DNA of 64,000 bases from Streptomyces luteogriseus (GTDB lineage Bacteria; Actinomycetota; Actinomycetes; Streptomycetales; Streptomycetaceae), in NCBI RefSeq assembly GCF_014205055.1, contig NZ_JACHMS010000001.1, positions 806,001 to 870,000 of the forward strand, in the 5' to 3' direction. Numbering within the stretch: position 1 is the stretch's first letter; each line of letters begins with the position of its first letter. A model generated the notes under the pieces. The model was not told the origin of the DNA and searched no databases. It was given only the letters and a program-made list of their open reading frames with translations. The position numbers and the translations under genes were made by a program. This document shows, one piece after another, positions 20,613 to 29,698 of this stretch.

Positions 20613-21561
20613 GTTGAACTCCTGGAGGACGGCTCCCTGCCTGCTTTGTGCAGGTCAAGGGCGGTATCACTCTACAACTGGCACGCGCCCGACTCGAAGA
20701 TTGTGAGGAACATCGCTTCACTCTGAAAAGGCTCCCTGCCTGCATTTCCGCAGGCACCAGGCCCGTTGTGACGCCACCCACCAGGCATCTCTGCTCGGGC
20801 AGCCGTCTCGGAGTGTCTCGGGGTTGATGCTGACCAATTGCTGACTTACCCAACGACACGTCAGGGGCATGGGGCGAGATGCTTCCCCCTGGAAGCATGC
20901 TCTGCTGTGAACCGTCGGAGATCCGTCGTGTTTCGGTCCTCGTCCAGCACATCGCTCCGCTGTGTCGCCTGCTGCGCGAGGCCGTACGGAAGCATTCGAA
21001 GTGACCTTGAACCGCCTCGTCCGTACCGTGGCGGCCGTCGGACGGTACGGGCACGCGGACGGGCGGAGCGCGAAGACCGGGGCCCGATTCTGTCGGGCGT
21101 GTGGTCGGCGTCTGCGGTGCTCTTGCAGTACCTGCGGACGTGGGCCGGTCGAACCAGCAGCAGCTCGGGGATGCCATCGGCTACTCACTGGAGCGGATGG
21201 CCTCACGCCCGCAGCGGATGCGCGGGCTGCCGTCGCGTCATGCGGGGCGCGGAGTGGGAAGGGCGTGCCGCACCATTCGCGGATGATCGTGTTGCAGCCC
21301 GTCCTCAAGGGTCTACGCACCCGCCAGTTACACATTCTGGCCGATCAGCGAGCCCGGACAGTCGTACGGCTTCATGCATCTCGGCGGCGAACTCTCCGCC
21401 GCCGGGGCAGGCACGACGGTCATGCGCATCGCCGAGTGCAACAACGTCCAGCCGGAGGCCGGCAGCCGCCCGCGAAGCCCGCCGACCCGTTCGCTTCCTT
21501 CCTGCACGGGCTGCTCACCATGGACGACCTCCTGACGTCCGGAAGTCTGTGCGTCTCGCCG
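20613..21561. other. non-coding / degenerate region upstream of panD
   Basis: About 950 bases with no frame I can defend as a gene. The panD leader contains a short hairpin repeat, GGCTCCCTGCCTGC followed by GCAGG, at about 20629, repeated 100 bases upstream at about 20729. Short frames such as one with NQQQLGDAIGYSLERMASRP (near 21150-21210) and one with SEPGQSYGFMHLGGELSAAG (near 21340-21400) look like pieces of broken genes, but I could not identify the families. Confidence 0.5.
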
Positions 21562-21660
21562 TGCGGCACCAAGCGGGCCGTACCTGTAGCGCCAGCACGT
21601 GCCCTCCGGTGCCGTCATCCCAATGAGGCGGTCTTCCGCATCCCACTCGTAGCGCCTGGT
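21562..21660 (-). pseudogene. Rhs/YD-repeat fragment
   Basis: A piece of about 33 codons reading RRYEWDAEDRLIGMTAPEG then CWRYRYGPLG, a clear YD-repeat signature of Rhs/wall-associated proteins. No start, no toxin tip, and unrelated sequence on both sides. It lies downstream of the larger Rhs remnant and points to repeated recombination at this locus. Confidence 0.7.
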
Positions 21661-21801
21661 GTCCGGTTTTGAGGGACAGCGCGTCTTCGGGCGCAAGGCC
21701 CTGCAAGTACTGGCGGCTTCCCGCACAGACACGACCTCACCCCGAGCGGTGCTGTCCCTGCAACTGACCAGCCCAAAATGAGGTCGAGAAAGCTCACTGC
21801 C

Positions 21802-22221
21802 TCAGTCTTCCGAGATGTGCACCTGCAGCAGATGCTGGATGATGAGTTCGAAATCCGACATCGCTTTGAGGCAAAATTCTTGATCTTGAACGTTGATAGA
21901 GTGAACAACGTCTCTGAAGCCGGGGTCGGCGAGCCCGTGCGCCTCGAGCAGGACCCGCGTCGGGACCAGCACCCAGTTTCTGCGCGTTCTGTCGATCTCC
22001 CAGTCAACTTGCGTCGGCAGATCCCTTACGGCAACTTCAATGAGCTGAGCCACCCCTTCTTCGGGGAACGCGTAGCGCCACCCCATGTAAGGAACCTGAG
22101 CGTAGCCATATGCAGCATTGAATTCCGTGGGCAATTTGAACCATGCGAGTTCTCCAAACCTGCTCAGCGCCTGCACTGCCTGCTCGCCACGACTCGACAC
22201 AATCATCCATTCATTCGTCAC
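21802..22221 (-). CDS. immunity-like hypothetical protein (Rhs-locus accessory)
   Basis: A soluble protein of up to 139 residues, lower in GC than the surroundings. Segments include MIVSSRGEQAVQALSRFGEL, AWFKLPTEFNAAYGYAQVPY, DLPTQVDWEIDRTRRNWVL and a C-terminal DFELIIQHLLQVHISED. No family recognised. Its small size, acidic character, low GC and position between Rhs fragments suggest an immunity protein. GTG 22221 overlaps the stop of the sugar-binding remnant; ATG 22206 is an alternative start. Neither has a clear ribosome site, so the 5' end may be truncated. Confidence 0.5.
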   Translation of the reverse strand: MTNEWMIVSSRGEQAVQALSRFGELAWFKLPTEFNAAYGYAQVPYMGWRYAFPEEGVAQLIEVAVRDLPTQVDWEIDRTRRNWVLVPTRVLLEAHGLADPGFRDVVHSINVQDQEFCLKAMSDFELIIQHLLQVHISED

Positions 22222-22620
22222 CAGAGGGGACGGCGGTCTGCGCCTCGGCGAGCGCGTCCTCGGGCGACATGGAACCGCTGAGGGCGGACAGGACCGCCTG
22301 CCACATCTGCTCGGAGATCTTGGGGTACTTGGTGCCGAGGTCATCGCTGGTACGGCCCTCGGCCGCACTCACCGCCTCGACCCACGGCTTCAGCTTCGGG
22401 TCGGCCGTGACCTGCTTGTCCTGCACCTCGGTGGTGAGGGCCACGTACGACAGGGTGGTGTCGGTCGCAGTACAGGTTCTCGGTGCTGGTCAGGCAGGAA
22501 ACCAGCTTCTGCGAGGTGGCGTAGCGGCCGGTCTCGCCCTGGACCGGGAGGGTGACGAACTCCCCGCCGGCCGGGGCGGCGGCACTACCCCCGTCAGCGG
22601 CGTCCGCGCGCAACCTGCCC
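22211..22620 (-). pseudogene. sugar ABC-transporter substrate-binding protein, C-terminal remnant
   Basis: The last third of an extracellular solute-binding protein: FVTLPVQGETGRYATSQKLV, SCLTSTENLY, a frame change near 22465, then TDTTLSYVALTTEVQDKQVT, KLKPWVEAVSAAEGRTSDD, YPKISEQMWQAVLSALSG and SPEDALAEAQTAV. The N-terminal domain, signal peptide and partner permeases are missing. A non-functional remnant between the two immunity-like genes. Confidence 0.75.
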
Positions 22621-22923
22621 GGCGTCGTCGGCAGCTTGTTCGGCTGCGTGTGACAAATCTGCTCGGGAGCAGGCCTCAGGGGTACGCGGAAAGAGGCACC
22701 GATCAGTTCGCGAGTGTCGGCAGCGAACCGACCTCGCCGGTTCTCACCCACAGCCATTACATGCTACCGAAAGACGTCCCGATCAGCCGCTCTCGCCCGG
22801 CCGGGTCCGCGTAACCCACGACGAGCCCTGAGGTCCGGCAAGTCAAAACGAAGCGTGAAAATCGACTGCTCCACCCATTGCCTTGACCCCGGACTCCCTC
22901 TTACGCTGTCCGGCAATTTTTCC

Positions 22924-23226
22924 TTACTCGCCGACCGTGATGGCGGTGAGGGTCGCCCCTCTTTCTAGCGTTCCCACCACTTCGCCTGACATGTGGACCT
23001 TGGCACTATGGGGCGGATCAATAAAATCCACTAGCCGGTCATAGCGGTTGATCCAGTCCAGGGTCACGGGTGCTGCAATCATGTTGGAGCCAGCATCTGA
23101 GTCGATGCTGAAATGCTGGCCAGTGCGCACCACGCCCGCCACGCAGCGAACGATGCAAGTCGCTGCCGTGGCAGTACTCTCCTCAACCTCATAGATCTGC
23201 AACTTCCCCGCAGTACTGTCAGCCAT
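22924..23226 (-). CDS. putative immunity protein of the Rhs toxin
   Basis: A 100-residue protein (MADSTAGKLQIYEVEESTA, ATCIVRCVAGVVRTGQHFS, TLDWINRYDRLVDFIDPPH, GEVVGTLERGATLTAITVGE). ATG 23226 has GGAGG upstream and overlaps by 8 bases the stop of the residual toxin tail (stop at 23219-23221), the arrangement of Rhs toxin-immunity pairs. GC is lower than in core genes. The sequence suggests a small beta-rich fold with a short hydrophobic core (an EF-Tu domain-2-like barrel is possible). Function inferred from position only. Confidence 0.55.
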   Translation of the reverse strand: MADSTAGKLQIYEVEESTATAATCIVRCVAGVVRTGQHFSIDSDAGSNMIAAPVTLDWINRYDRLVDFIDPPHSAKVHMSGEVVGTLERGATLTAITVGE

Positions 23227-24098
23227 GCCTGTAGGCCTCCGCCACAAATTGTTTGATCTGTTCAGGTGCAAGTTCCGACTGGCGCCAGGCCGAAAGGGTC
23301 GGCCCATGTCTGTGGATTGTGGACGTAGGCAGCTGCGTTGGGTGCGGGTGCCAGACCGAGAGGATCGGGAGTAAGGTAGCGCGCCGTTTCCGGGTCGTAG
23401 TGGCGGAAGTAGTTGTAGTGCAGACCCGTCTCCGGGTCGTAGTACTGGCCGGGGAAGCGGAGGGGTGTGTAGGTGGCGCTGTTCGCGGACCATGAGGTGG
23501 TGCCCCACAGAGTGCTGCGTGTTCGCCAAGCCAAGTCTCCGTGTTCGTCGACCAGCTCGGTCGGCGTGCCGATCAGGTCGGTGACGATGGAGAAGAAGCG
23601 ATAGTCGATCTCCTCCTGTGGTGCATCTGCGGCCGTGATGCGCTCGGTCTGGGCGACGGGGTGCAGGCCCCGGTGGTCCCACGTCAGGGTGACTGGATTG
23701 GGTAGGTCGATGGACATGGTGGTCTGTTCGCGGGTGACCGTCTCGCCGATGCGGCGGGTCAGTTCGCGGCCTGCCGGGTCGTAGGTGATGTCGATCGAGC
23801 GGCCTGAGGCCACCATGCCGGTGCGGCGGCCCGCGGCGTCGTACGACCATGTCGTCGTCGCGCCGGTCGGGGTCGTACGGCCCGTGCGGCGGCCCATCTC
23901 GTCGTAGGTGTAGGTCAGCGTGCTGCCGTCGACCGTCTCCGAGCGCAGGCGGCCGAAGCGGTCGCGCAGGAGGGTCAGACGTATGTCGTCCGGGCCTATG
24001 GCCTCCGCCAGTTGGTCCGTCATGTCGTACGCGTACGTCGTGATCCGGCCCGCCGCGTCCTTGCGGATCACCTGGCCCAGCTCGTTGCGCTCCCGGCG
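23219..24098 (-). pseudogene. Rhs/YD-repeat protein 3' end with the toxin domain deleted
   Basis: The C-terminal part of an Rhs polymorphic-toxin protein. YD repeats run through VIRKDAAGRITTYAYDMTDQ, GSTLTYTYDEMGRRTGRT and DITYDPAGRELTRRIGE to the Rhs core end RFPGQYYDPETGLHYNYFRH, YDPETARYLTPDPLGLAP and the toxin-junction motif NPQTWADPFGLAP. The expected toxin domain of about 100 residues is absent: that frame stops at once (VGTCT). In the -1/+2 frame the tail ELAPEQIKQFVAEAYRHG leads to the toxin's natural stop overlapping the immunity start. The gene is also cut at its 5' end near 24098. Confidence 0.8.
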
Positions 24099-24115
24099 TG
24101 GTGGCCCCCGGGTAG

Positions 24116-24427
24116 CCGTCCTACCGCGTGCAGGACATCGACCTGCGCCCTGGTGACCGCCTGTTCATGCTGACCGACGGCATGCTCGGACGTCACGGGG
24201 AGAAGGTCGACCTGATCGCCCTACTGGAGCGCACCCAGGGCCTGCACCCGCGCGAAACCGCCCTGCCGCTGACGTCCGCCGTCCTGGGAGCCGCCGGCGG
24301 CCTTCTGGAAGACGATGCCACCGCGATGTGCCTGGACTGGCACGGCCCTCAGCAGACCCAGCGGCACGTCAGTTCCGGCGCGGACATCCAGCAAGCCTCA
24401 GCCGGCCGCACCACGGAAGCGCCTTGA
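24116..24427 (+). pseudogene. PP2C/SpoIIE-type serine phosphatase, C-terminal fragment
   Basis: About 103 codons ending a PP2C phosphatase: [20 protein letters not shown] with [16 protein letters not shown], then [20 protein letters not shown]. LxxGDxLxLxTDG and the DDxTxL-like DDATAMCL are the usual metal-site motifs. The upstream GAF/PAS and first phosphatase motifs are missing and a stop precedes it at 24113. The fragment abuts the 5' break of the Rhs gene. Confidence 0.75.
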
Positions 24428-24591
24428 CTGACGCCCAGCGGCCGGCACGCTTGTGCCCACCGCCGCTTGCCGGGGAAGGGCGTGCTGACCTGCGTGTTGG
24501 GCGAGGGCAGGCCGACCGCGCGCACCGCTCGGGGCGTACGTAGTCCGTGTTGCCTGTGCCATCCATTGACCACGAGTGGTGGCCGCTGGCG
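24428..24591. other. intergenic, nothing recognised
   Basis: A short GC-rich gap between the PP2C remnant and the end of the exporter gene. No gene, repeat or strong hairpin seen. Confidence 0.4.
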
Positions 24592-26208
24592 CTACGGCCT
24601 CGTCGCCTGAGGCTGGGTCGTCGGGATCCGTGAGGTGAAGAACAGGGCGAGAAGAGCGGCGAGGGCGAGCGCGGCGAGGGCCGCCCGGAGGCCGTCGAGC
24701 CTTGCTTCAGTGTTCGCGTCGAACACTTCCTGGGACGTCTCCTCGCTCACCCCGGCATCCTCGAGCGCCTTCTTCAGCTGAGCGTCCGACAGGAAGGGCG
24801 CTCCGCTTTGCAGCTGGACGGACGCCTGGCTCTTGACCCGGTCCGGCACTGCCGGGTTCTGCTCGACGTTCGTCAGGAACGACGACGTGAGCGCGGCGAT
24901 CATGATCGACCCGGCGAGTGCCGTACCGATGGAGGCGCCGAGGTTGGTGACGGCGTTCTGGACGCCGCCGACCTCCGCGCTCTGTGCTTCCGGCACTGCG
25001 GACACGGTCACCGAACCGAGCTGGGACGCCAGGGCGCCCATGCCGAGCCCGATCAGCAGCAGGGGAATGGTGACAATCTCCCCGCCGGCGTCCGCGTCGA
25101 GCGCGGCCATCAGGATCACCGCGCCCGCGAGCAGCGCGAGGACCCCGAAGCGCACCACCCGACGCGGCGAGACGTGCGGGAGGAGGCGCGGGATCAGGAT
25201 CGCGGCTGCCAGCAGCGTCAGCGAGAGGGGCAGGATGCGTGCGCCGGTCTTGAGTGCGGACAGGCCCAGGGCGACCGAGAGATAGAGCGGTACGACGAAG
25301 AAGACGCCCATCTGCACCAGGTACTGGAAGAAGAACATCGTCAGGCCGCCGGTGAGCTGCTTGTTGTGCAGCATGGCCGGGTCGACGAGGGGTTCCCCAA
25401 GCCGATGCGCCACGCGGGCCTCCCAGCGGAGGAAGAGCCAGATCAGCAGCAGGCCGATCAGCATCAGCCACACAACCAGTGAAACCCCGAGCCACGAGGG
25501 AGCGTCTGGCTTGGGCCGGAACCAGCCCCACTCGTCCGAGCGGAGCACCCCGTAGACGAAGGTCCCGAGCCCGAGGGCGGAGAGTACGGCCCCCACGAAA
25601 TCGATCCGAGCGCGTTCGCCGAGCGGCGCGTCGGCGATGCGGCGGGCGAACAGCACGATGCCGAGCACCATCACGACCTCGCCCGCGAAGACCCAGCGCC
25701 AGGAAAAGTACGTGGTCGCGAGACCTCCGATGAGCGGCCCCAGCGCGATGGCCACGGCCCCCGCGGCCGCGACGAGGCCGTAGGCGGCAGGACGACGTTC
25801 CACCGCGAAGTTGCTCGCCACGAGCGTCACGATCGCCGGCAGGATGAGCGCCGCCCCGATCCCCTCGAGGAACGCCCAGCCGATCAGCAGGACGGTCAGG
25901 TTCGGCGCGAGCGCCGTCGTCAGTGAGCCGCAGCCGTAGACGGCGCAGCCGATCATGAACGCGCGTCTGCGGCCGATGAGTGCACCGACCTTGCCGCCGG
26001 GAATCATGAACATCGCCATCACGAGGGTGTACGCCGTGATGGCCCCCTGGATCCCGGTCACCGGCGTGTCCAAGTCCTCGGCCACGGTAGCAATGGACAC
26101 GTTCATGACGGAGCTGTCCAGGGCCATCAGGAACTGACCCGCCGCCAGTGTCAGCAGCACGAGGCGCTCCGCCGCCGGTTTCGCAGCAGCGTCCACAGGA
26201 GGTGCCAT
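24592..26208 (-). CDS. MFS drug:H+ antiporter, DHA2 (14-TM) family
   Basis: A 538-residue multidrug exporter. It shows LVLLTLAAGQFLMALDSSVM in helix 1 (motif D1), GKVGALIGRRRAFMIGCAVY (motif A), and LPAIVTLVASNFAVERRPAA with GPLIGGLATTYFSWRWVF (motif C). About 14 hydrophobic segments are present, ending in LAALALAALLALFFTSRIP. It probably expels toxic organic cations or antibiotics. ATG 26208 starts MAPPVDAAAKPAAERLVLL; the ribosome site is weak. No TetR or MarR regulator is adjacent. Confidence 0.92.
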   Translation of the reverse strand: MAPPVDAAAKPAAERLVLLTLAAGQFLMALDSSVMNVSIATVAEDLDTPVTGIQGAITAYTLVMAMFMIPGGKVGALIGRRRAFMIGCAVYGCGSLTTALAPNLTVLLIGWAFLEGIGAALILPAIVTLVASNFAVERRPAAYGLVAAAGAVAIALGPLIGGLATTYFSWRWVFAGEVVMVLGIVLFARRIADAPLGERARIDFVGAVLSALGLGTFVYGVLRSDEWGWFRPKPDAPSWLGVSLVVWLMLIGLLLIWLFLRWEARVAHRLGEPLVDPAMLHNKQLTGGLTMFFFQYLVQMGVFFVVPLYLSVALGLSALKTGARILPLSLTLLAAAILIPRLLPHVSPRRVVRFGVLALLAGAVILMAALDADAGGEIVTIPLLLIGLGMGALASQLGSVTVSAVPEAQSAEVGGVQNAVTNLGASIGTALAGSIMIAALTSSFLTNVEQNPAVPDRVKSQASVQLQSGAPFLSDAQLKKALEDAGVSEETSQEVFDANTEARLDGLRAALAALALAALLALFFTSRIPTTQPQATRP

Positions 26209-26419
26209 GGGTGCATCGTGGCAGTTGCTCCCGGGCCCCCACTGCGACCCGCCACGGGGGTCAGCCGCTTGGCGGCGAGACGATCGCTGGCGCCCAGAGG
26301 CGCCGGGCCCCTGCGCATCGATGCCACGGGCGAGCCCGTGAACAGCGGTCGGCACGCGTGAGCCGTGTGCTTCTCCTCGACCAGCCGGCGAAGGGAGCGC
26401 TGTGCTGTCCGGCCACACT

Positions 26420-26990
26420 CGCGCCGAGTGCGGCCTGCGGTGCCTCGACGCTCGTCTCACCCTCCGCGCCCCGGACGCGGACGGTGAGGCGCGGGCCGCT
26501 TGGGGGGCTGCAGGTCCGGGAGAAGCTGTAATGCTGTAACTGCCTTGTCATCGCGGTAGGGGTGCACGACGGTCGGCCAGGCGCCGAAGGAGGCGTTGTT
26601 CACAAAGACGCGGTCCCCGATGCAGCCCAGGTCGATGCGTAGCTCGACGCCGTCCGTGAGCGCGTCCAGGCACAGAATGGGAGCGTCCCCGCCCCGGCCG
26701 AGGTGGTGAAGTTTGCGGGTGCCGGCGGCGATCACAGGGACGACAGACCGCCCTCGGTACCCGCGACCAGTGCCCGGGTGCCGTCGCCTCCGGCGACGCC
26801 GATGGGTCGGCGCCGTCCTCGGCGGCCTGCCGGGCGAGCGCGGTCACGTCCCGGCGTTGGTCCGCGTCCAGGACGGCGACCTGCGCGCCGAGGGCCTTCA
26901 CCTTCTCCTGCGAGTGGAACATCCCGACCTTTTCGCCGCCCGAGCGCAGGTTCATGATGAGGAAGGTCGCCGGGGGCGGCGAGCGCGTGG
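26420..26990 (-). pseudogene. diacylglycerol kinase-like lipid kinase, frameshifted
   Basis: Pieces of a DAGK catalytic domain in at least two or three frames: ATFLIMNLRSGGEKVGMF, KVKALGAQVAVLDADQRRDV, then LDALTDGVELRIDLGCIGDR with VFVNNASFGAWPTVV, and GPRLTVRVRGAEGE. The glycine-rich GGDGT segment that binds ATP is not intact (replaced by SASPEATAPGHWS). Several indels; surely non-functional. Confidence 0.75.
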
Positions 26991-27276
26991 TCCGGAACAC
27001 CAGCCGGTCCGGGTTGCGGTGGACAACGCGGACGGAGCAGTCGACTCCGGTTCGCGGAGATCGGCGGTCACGGAGCGGTCCCCATCCGACGCCAGAACCG
27101 GTGGGAGCGTGGCGCCTCTCGGAGACGACCGCCCCCGTGGCAACCCGGAGCCGTGGCCGTCAGCACGGATGCGGGTTTGTGAAATGAGCAGGCGTTACCC
27201 CGCCCCACCATTTCGGATCCGGCATCTCGAACGAGGAAACGCCCGCGCGCTGGGTGAGCGGCGCTTCCGCAGCGGG
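26991..27276. other. intergenic, no gene recognised
   Basis: About 285 bases between the lipid-kinase remnant and the SHOCT gene, without convincing coding or structural signal. Confidence 0.4.
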
Positions 27277-27558
27277 TCAGTTACCGAGAAGCTTGCGCTT
27301 CTGGTCCTCGAACTCCGCCTCGGTGAGAACGCCTTGAGCCCTGAGGTCACCCAGCTGCTTCAACTGTTCGAGATTGCTGGACATGTCGGAGGCCGCCGGA
27401 GCGGCCCCGGCGGGAGGCGCCGGTTGCGCTGCGGGCTCCTGGTACCCCTGCTGGGCCGCCCATCGCCCCTGCTGTCGGCGGGATACACGGTTCGACACAG
27501 CGGTCGCCGTTCCGGCGACGACGGCCGTTCGGGCAACCCCTCGGAGGAGTCCCGGCAT
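27277..27558 (-). CDS. SHOCT-domain small protein
   Basis: A 93-residue protein beginning MPGLLRGVARTAVVAGTATA, a short hydrophobic segment that may sit at the membrane. A Gln/Pro/Ala-rich linker follows, then a C-terminal SHOCT motif (LEQLKQLGDLRAQGVLTEAE, FEDQKRKLLGN). SHOCT domains usually mediate oligomerisation. ATG 27558 follows AAGGGAG. It is 46 bases downstream of the DUF6325 gene; the two are probably co-transcribed, a pairing I believe is frequent in Streptomyces. Confidence 0.85.
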   Translation of the reverse strand: MPGLLRGVARTAVVAGTATAVSNRVSRRQQGRWAAQQGYQEPAAQPAPPAGAAPAASDMSSNLEQLKQLGDLRAQGVLTEAEFEDQKRKLLGN

Positions 27559-27604
27559 GGTGATCTCCCTTCTTGTTTCCCCGTGTCTTGCTTCCCCGTG
27601 CTTT

Positions 27605-28066
27605 TCAGGGCGCGGTTTCGGTCGCGTCGAGCGCGGCCAGAACCGCGGGCACCGGGATTCTCCCGGAGGCCACCAGCTCAGCACCGCCGCGTCGCAGGGC
27701 GGCGGCGAACGGTGCGGCCCAGAGGTTCTCGTAGATCAGGACGCCGGCGGAGTTGCCGGGTGCCAGGGCGTTGGCTGCCTCTTCGAGGTCGTCCTGGCCC
27801 AGTAGGCCGGAGGACGCTCCCTCGAAGACGGCCAAGTCGAGATCGCCGTCGCCGGTGAGATCGCCGATCTCCAGGCCGCTCACGGTTCCGTCGGATTCCT
27901 TGCGGATGAACGTCAGGTCGAGGATCCGGATGAGGCCGCGATCCACCAGATCGACCAGGAGGGGGAGGCCCTCACCGGTCATTCGGTTGCCGGGGAACTC
28001 GACGACCAGATAGTCGATCGGTCCCATCTCGCCGGATGTGTCGACTGCGTCGAATGCGTCGCTCAC
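27605..28066 (-). CDS. DUF6325-family protein
   Basis: A 153-residue protein with the family opening MGPIDYLVVEFPGNRMTGEG, LPLLVDLVDRGLIRILDLTF, and a C-terminal NSAGVLIYENLWAAPFAAAL with a short hydrophobic segment. Function is unknown; these proteins resemble DUF1269-type membrane-associated proteins and often neighbour SHOCT proteins. GTG 28066 is supported by AGAGGTGA 7 bases upstream. It is divergent from the membrane-protein gene at 28203. Confidence 0.8.
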   Translation of the reverse strand: MSDAFDAVDTSGEMGPIDYLVVEFPGNRMTGEGLPLLVDLVDRGLIRILDLTFIRKESDGTVSGLEIGDLTGDGDLDLAVFEGASSGLLGQDDLEEAANALAPGNSAGVLIYENLWAAPFAAALRRGGAELVASGRIPVPAVLAALDATETAP

Positions 28067-28202
28067 AGCGTCACCTCTGGGCTCGTGCCTGCTCCCCCAG
28101 GCCATTGCATCACCGCACCGGGGCGGTCGCACCTCGTGCGCGATTCACTCGTCGGGCTCACCCGGGTCGCGCGCCCGGCAACGCGCGGATCTTCTGGTGT
28201 GC

Positions 28203-29540
28203 ATGGCCTCCACAGGCGACGAGCCGCTCTCGAGTCGGGAGCGCGGCGAACTGGATGAACTGCGGCGTCGCGTTGGCGCTCTCGAGAGTGGCGCAGGGTC
28301 GCGGGCGGCGCGGCATCACCCCTTCCGGTCCGCAGGCTCCGTCCTGCTGATCCTCCTCGCGGCCCTGCTGTCGCTGCTGTCCGTCGTCGCGGTCTGGGCG
28401 AACAGCATCGTGCGGGACACAGACCGCTACGTCGCCACGGTGGGGCCGCTGGCCTCCGACCCGGATGTGCAGAAGGCGGTCACCAACCGGGTCACCGACG
28501 CGGTGCTCGCACAGATCGACGTCGACGCATTGGTCAAGGAGCTGCAGGATGCCGTGTCGGAGACGGGCGTCCCACCGAAGGCGGCTCAGCTGGTCGGCAA
28601 TCTCGAGGCGCCGATCACGAGCGGTCTGAAGCAGCTGGTGAGCGGGACCGTGGAGCGGGTGGTCACCAGCGGTGCCTTCGAGACGGTCTGGGTGGAGGGC
28701 AACCGCAGGGTGCACGCGGCCGTCGACAAGGCACTGACGGGTGAGGCCGACAGTGCGGTCTCGCTCAAGAACGACGAGGTGGCCATCGACGTGGCACCGA
28801 TCGTGGCCCAGGTCAAGGAGCGGCTGGTCGACGCCGGCCTCGGAGCGGCCGCGAAGATCCCGGACATCCACACCGACTTCGTGGTGGTCCAGTCGAACGA
28901 CATCGGCAAGATCAAGACCTATATGAGGGTCTTGGAGATCATGGGTGGTTGGCTGCCCGTCATCGCCCTGCTGGTGGCCGCGGCGGGGGTGTACACGGCG
29001 TTCAACCGCCGGCACGCGCTGATCGGCACAGGGCTGGCGGTGTTCGCGGCCATGCTGTTCCTCGGGATCACCCTCACCGTGTTCCGTGACGTCTACCTCG
29101 ACCATCTGCCTTCCGGCGCGTCCCCGGCCGCCGCCGGAGCGGTGTACGACGCGCTGATCAAGTTCCTGCGCGCCGGTGTACGGGCACTCGGTGCCCTCGC
29201 CCTCATCACGGCCGTCGGTGCCTTCCTCTGCGGCCCGTCCAGGATCGCCGTACTCGCCCGCAACGGCTGTCGCAGGAGCATCGGTGCTCTGCGCGACGTC
29301 GCCGTCTCCGGAGGACTTCGGCTGGGGGCGGTCGGTCGGTTCGTGCACCGCTTCAAGCGCTGGATCGGGGTCGCGATCCTGCTGGGCGCCGCCATCGTCC
29401 TGTTCACCTGGAGCTACCCGACCACGATGGTCGTGGTGTGGACAACGGTCGTCGTGCTGATCGGCTTCGCGATCCGGGAATTCCTGGACACCGGCTCCGC
29501 TCCGACCGCCCCCGAGTCCCGGAAGGCCGTCGGTCCCTGA
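28203..29540 (+). CDS. hypothetical multi-pass membrane protein
   Basis: A 445-residue protein. Residues 1-50 are charged, followed by a membrane helix (SVLLILLAALLSLLSVVAVW). A soluble external domain of about 190 residues follows (DTDRYVATVGPLASDPDVQK, repeated VTDAVLAQIDVDALVKEL). Four or five further helices follow (WLPVIALLVAAAGVYTAF, GTGLAVFAAMLFLGITLTVF, WIGVAILLGAAIVLFTW, MVVVWTTVVVLIGFAI). It resembles actinobacterial proteins with a large extracytoplasmic loop after the first helix; function unknown. GTG 28197 is an alternative start. Confidence 0.8.
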   Translation: MASTGDEPLSSRERGELDELRRRVGALESGAGSRAARHHPFRSAGSVLLILLAALLSLLSVVAVWANSIVRDTDRYVATVGPLASDPDVQKAVTNRVTDAVLAQIDVDALVKELQDAVSETGVPPKAAQLVGNLEAPITSGLKQLVSGTVERVVTSGAFETVWVEGNRRVHAAVDKALTGEADSAVSLKNDEVAIDVAPIVAQVKERLVDAGLGAAAKIPDIHTDFVVVQSNDIGKIKTYMRVLEIMGGWLPVIALLVAAAGVYTAFNRRHALIGTGLAVFAAMLFLGITLTVFRDVYLDHLPSGASPAAAGAVYDALIKFLRAGVRALGALALITAVGAFLCGPSRIAVLARNGCRRSIGALRDVAVSGGLRLGAVGRFVHRFKRWIGVAILLGAAIVLFTWSYPTTMVVVWTTVVVLIGFAIREFLDTGSAPTAPESRKAVGP

Positions 29541-29698
29541 GGTATCCCCGCGCCGCAGGGACGGCCACTATTTACAGGCGGGGGCCGCCAGGCCGTCCAC
29601 AGTTCGCCGGACATCAGGAGCCGGGCGAGGACAACCGACAGCGTGGCGGGGCGAGCCTGCCAGGGGTGGCCGCGTGAGCGTGTACGCCCCGCGGACCA

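Noticed and set aside
20998-21290. Plus-strand gene beginning near 20998
   Set aside because: The three frames give no recognisable domain, no ribosome site and no consistent codon bias. Recorded as degenerate sequence.
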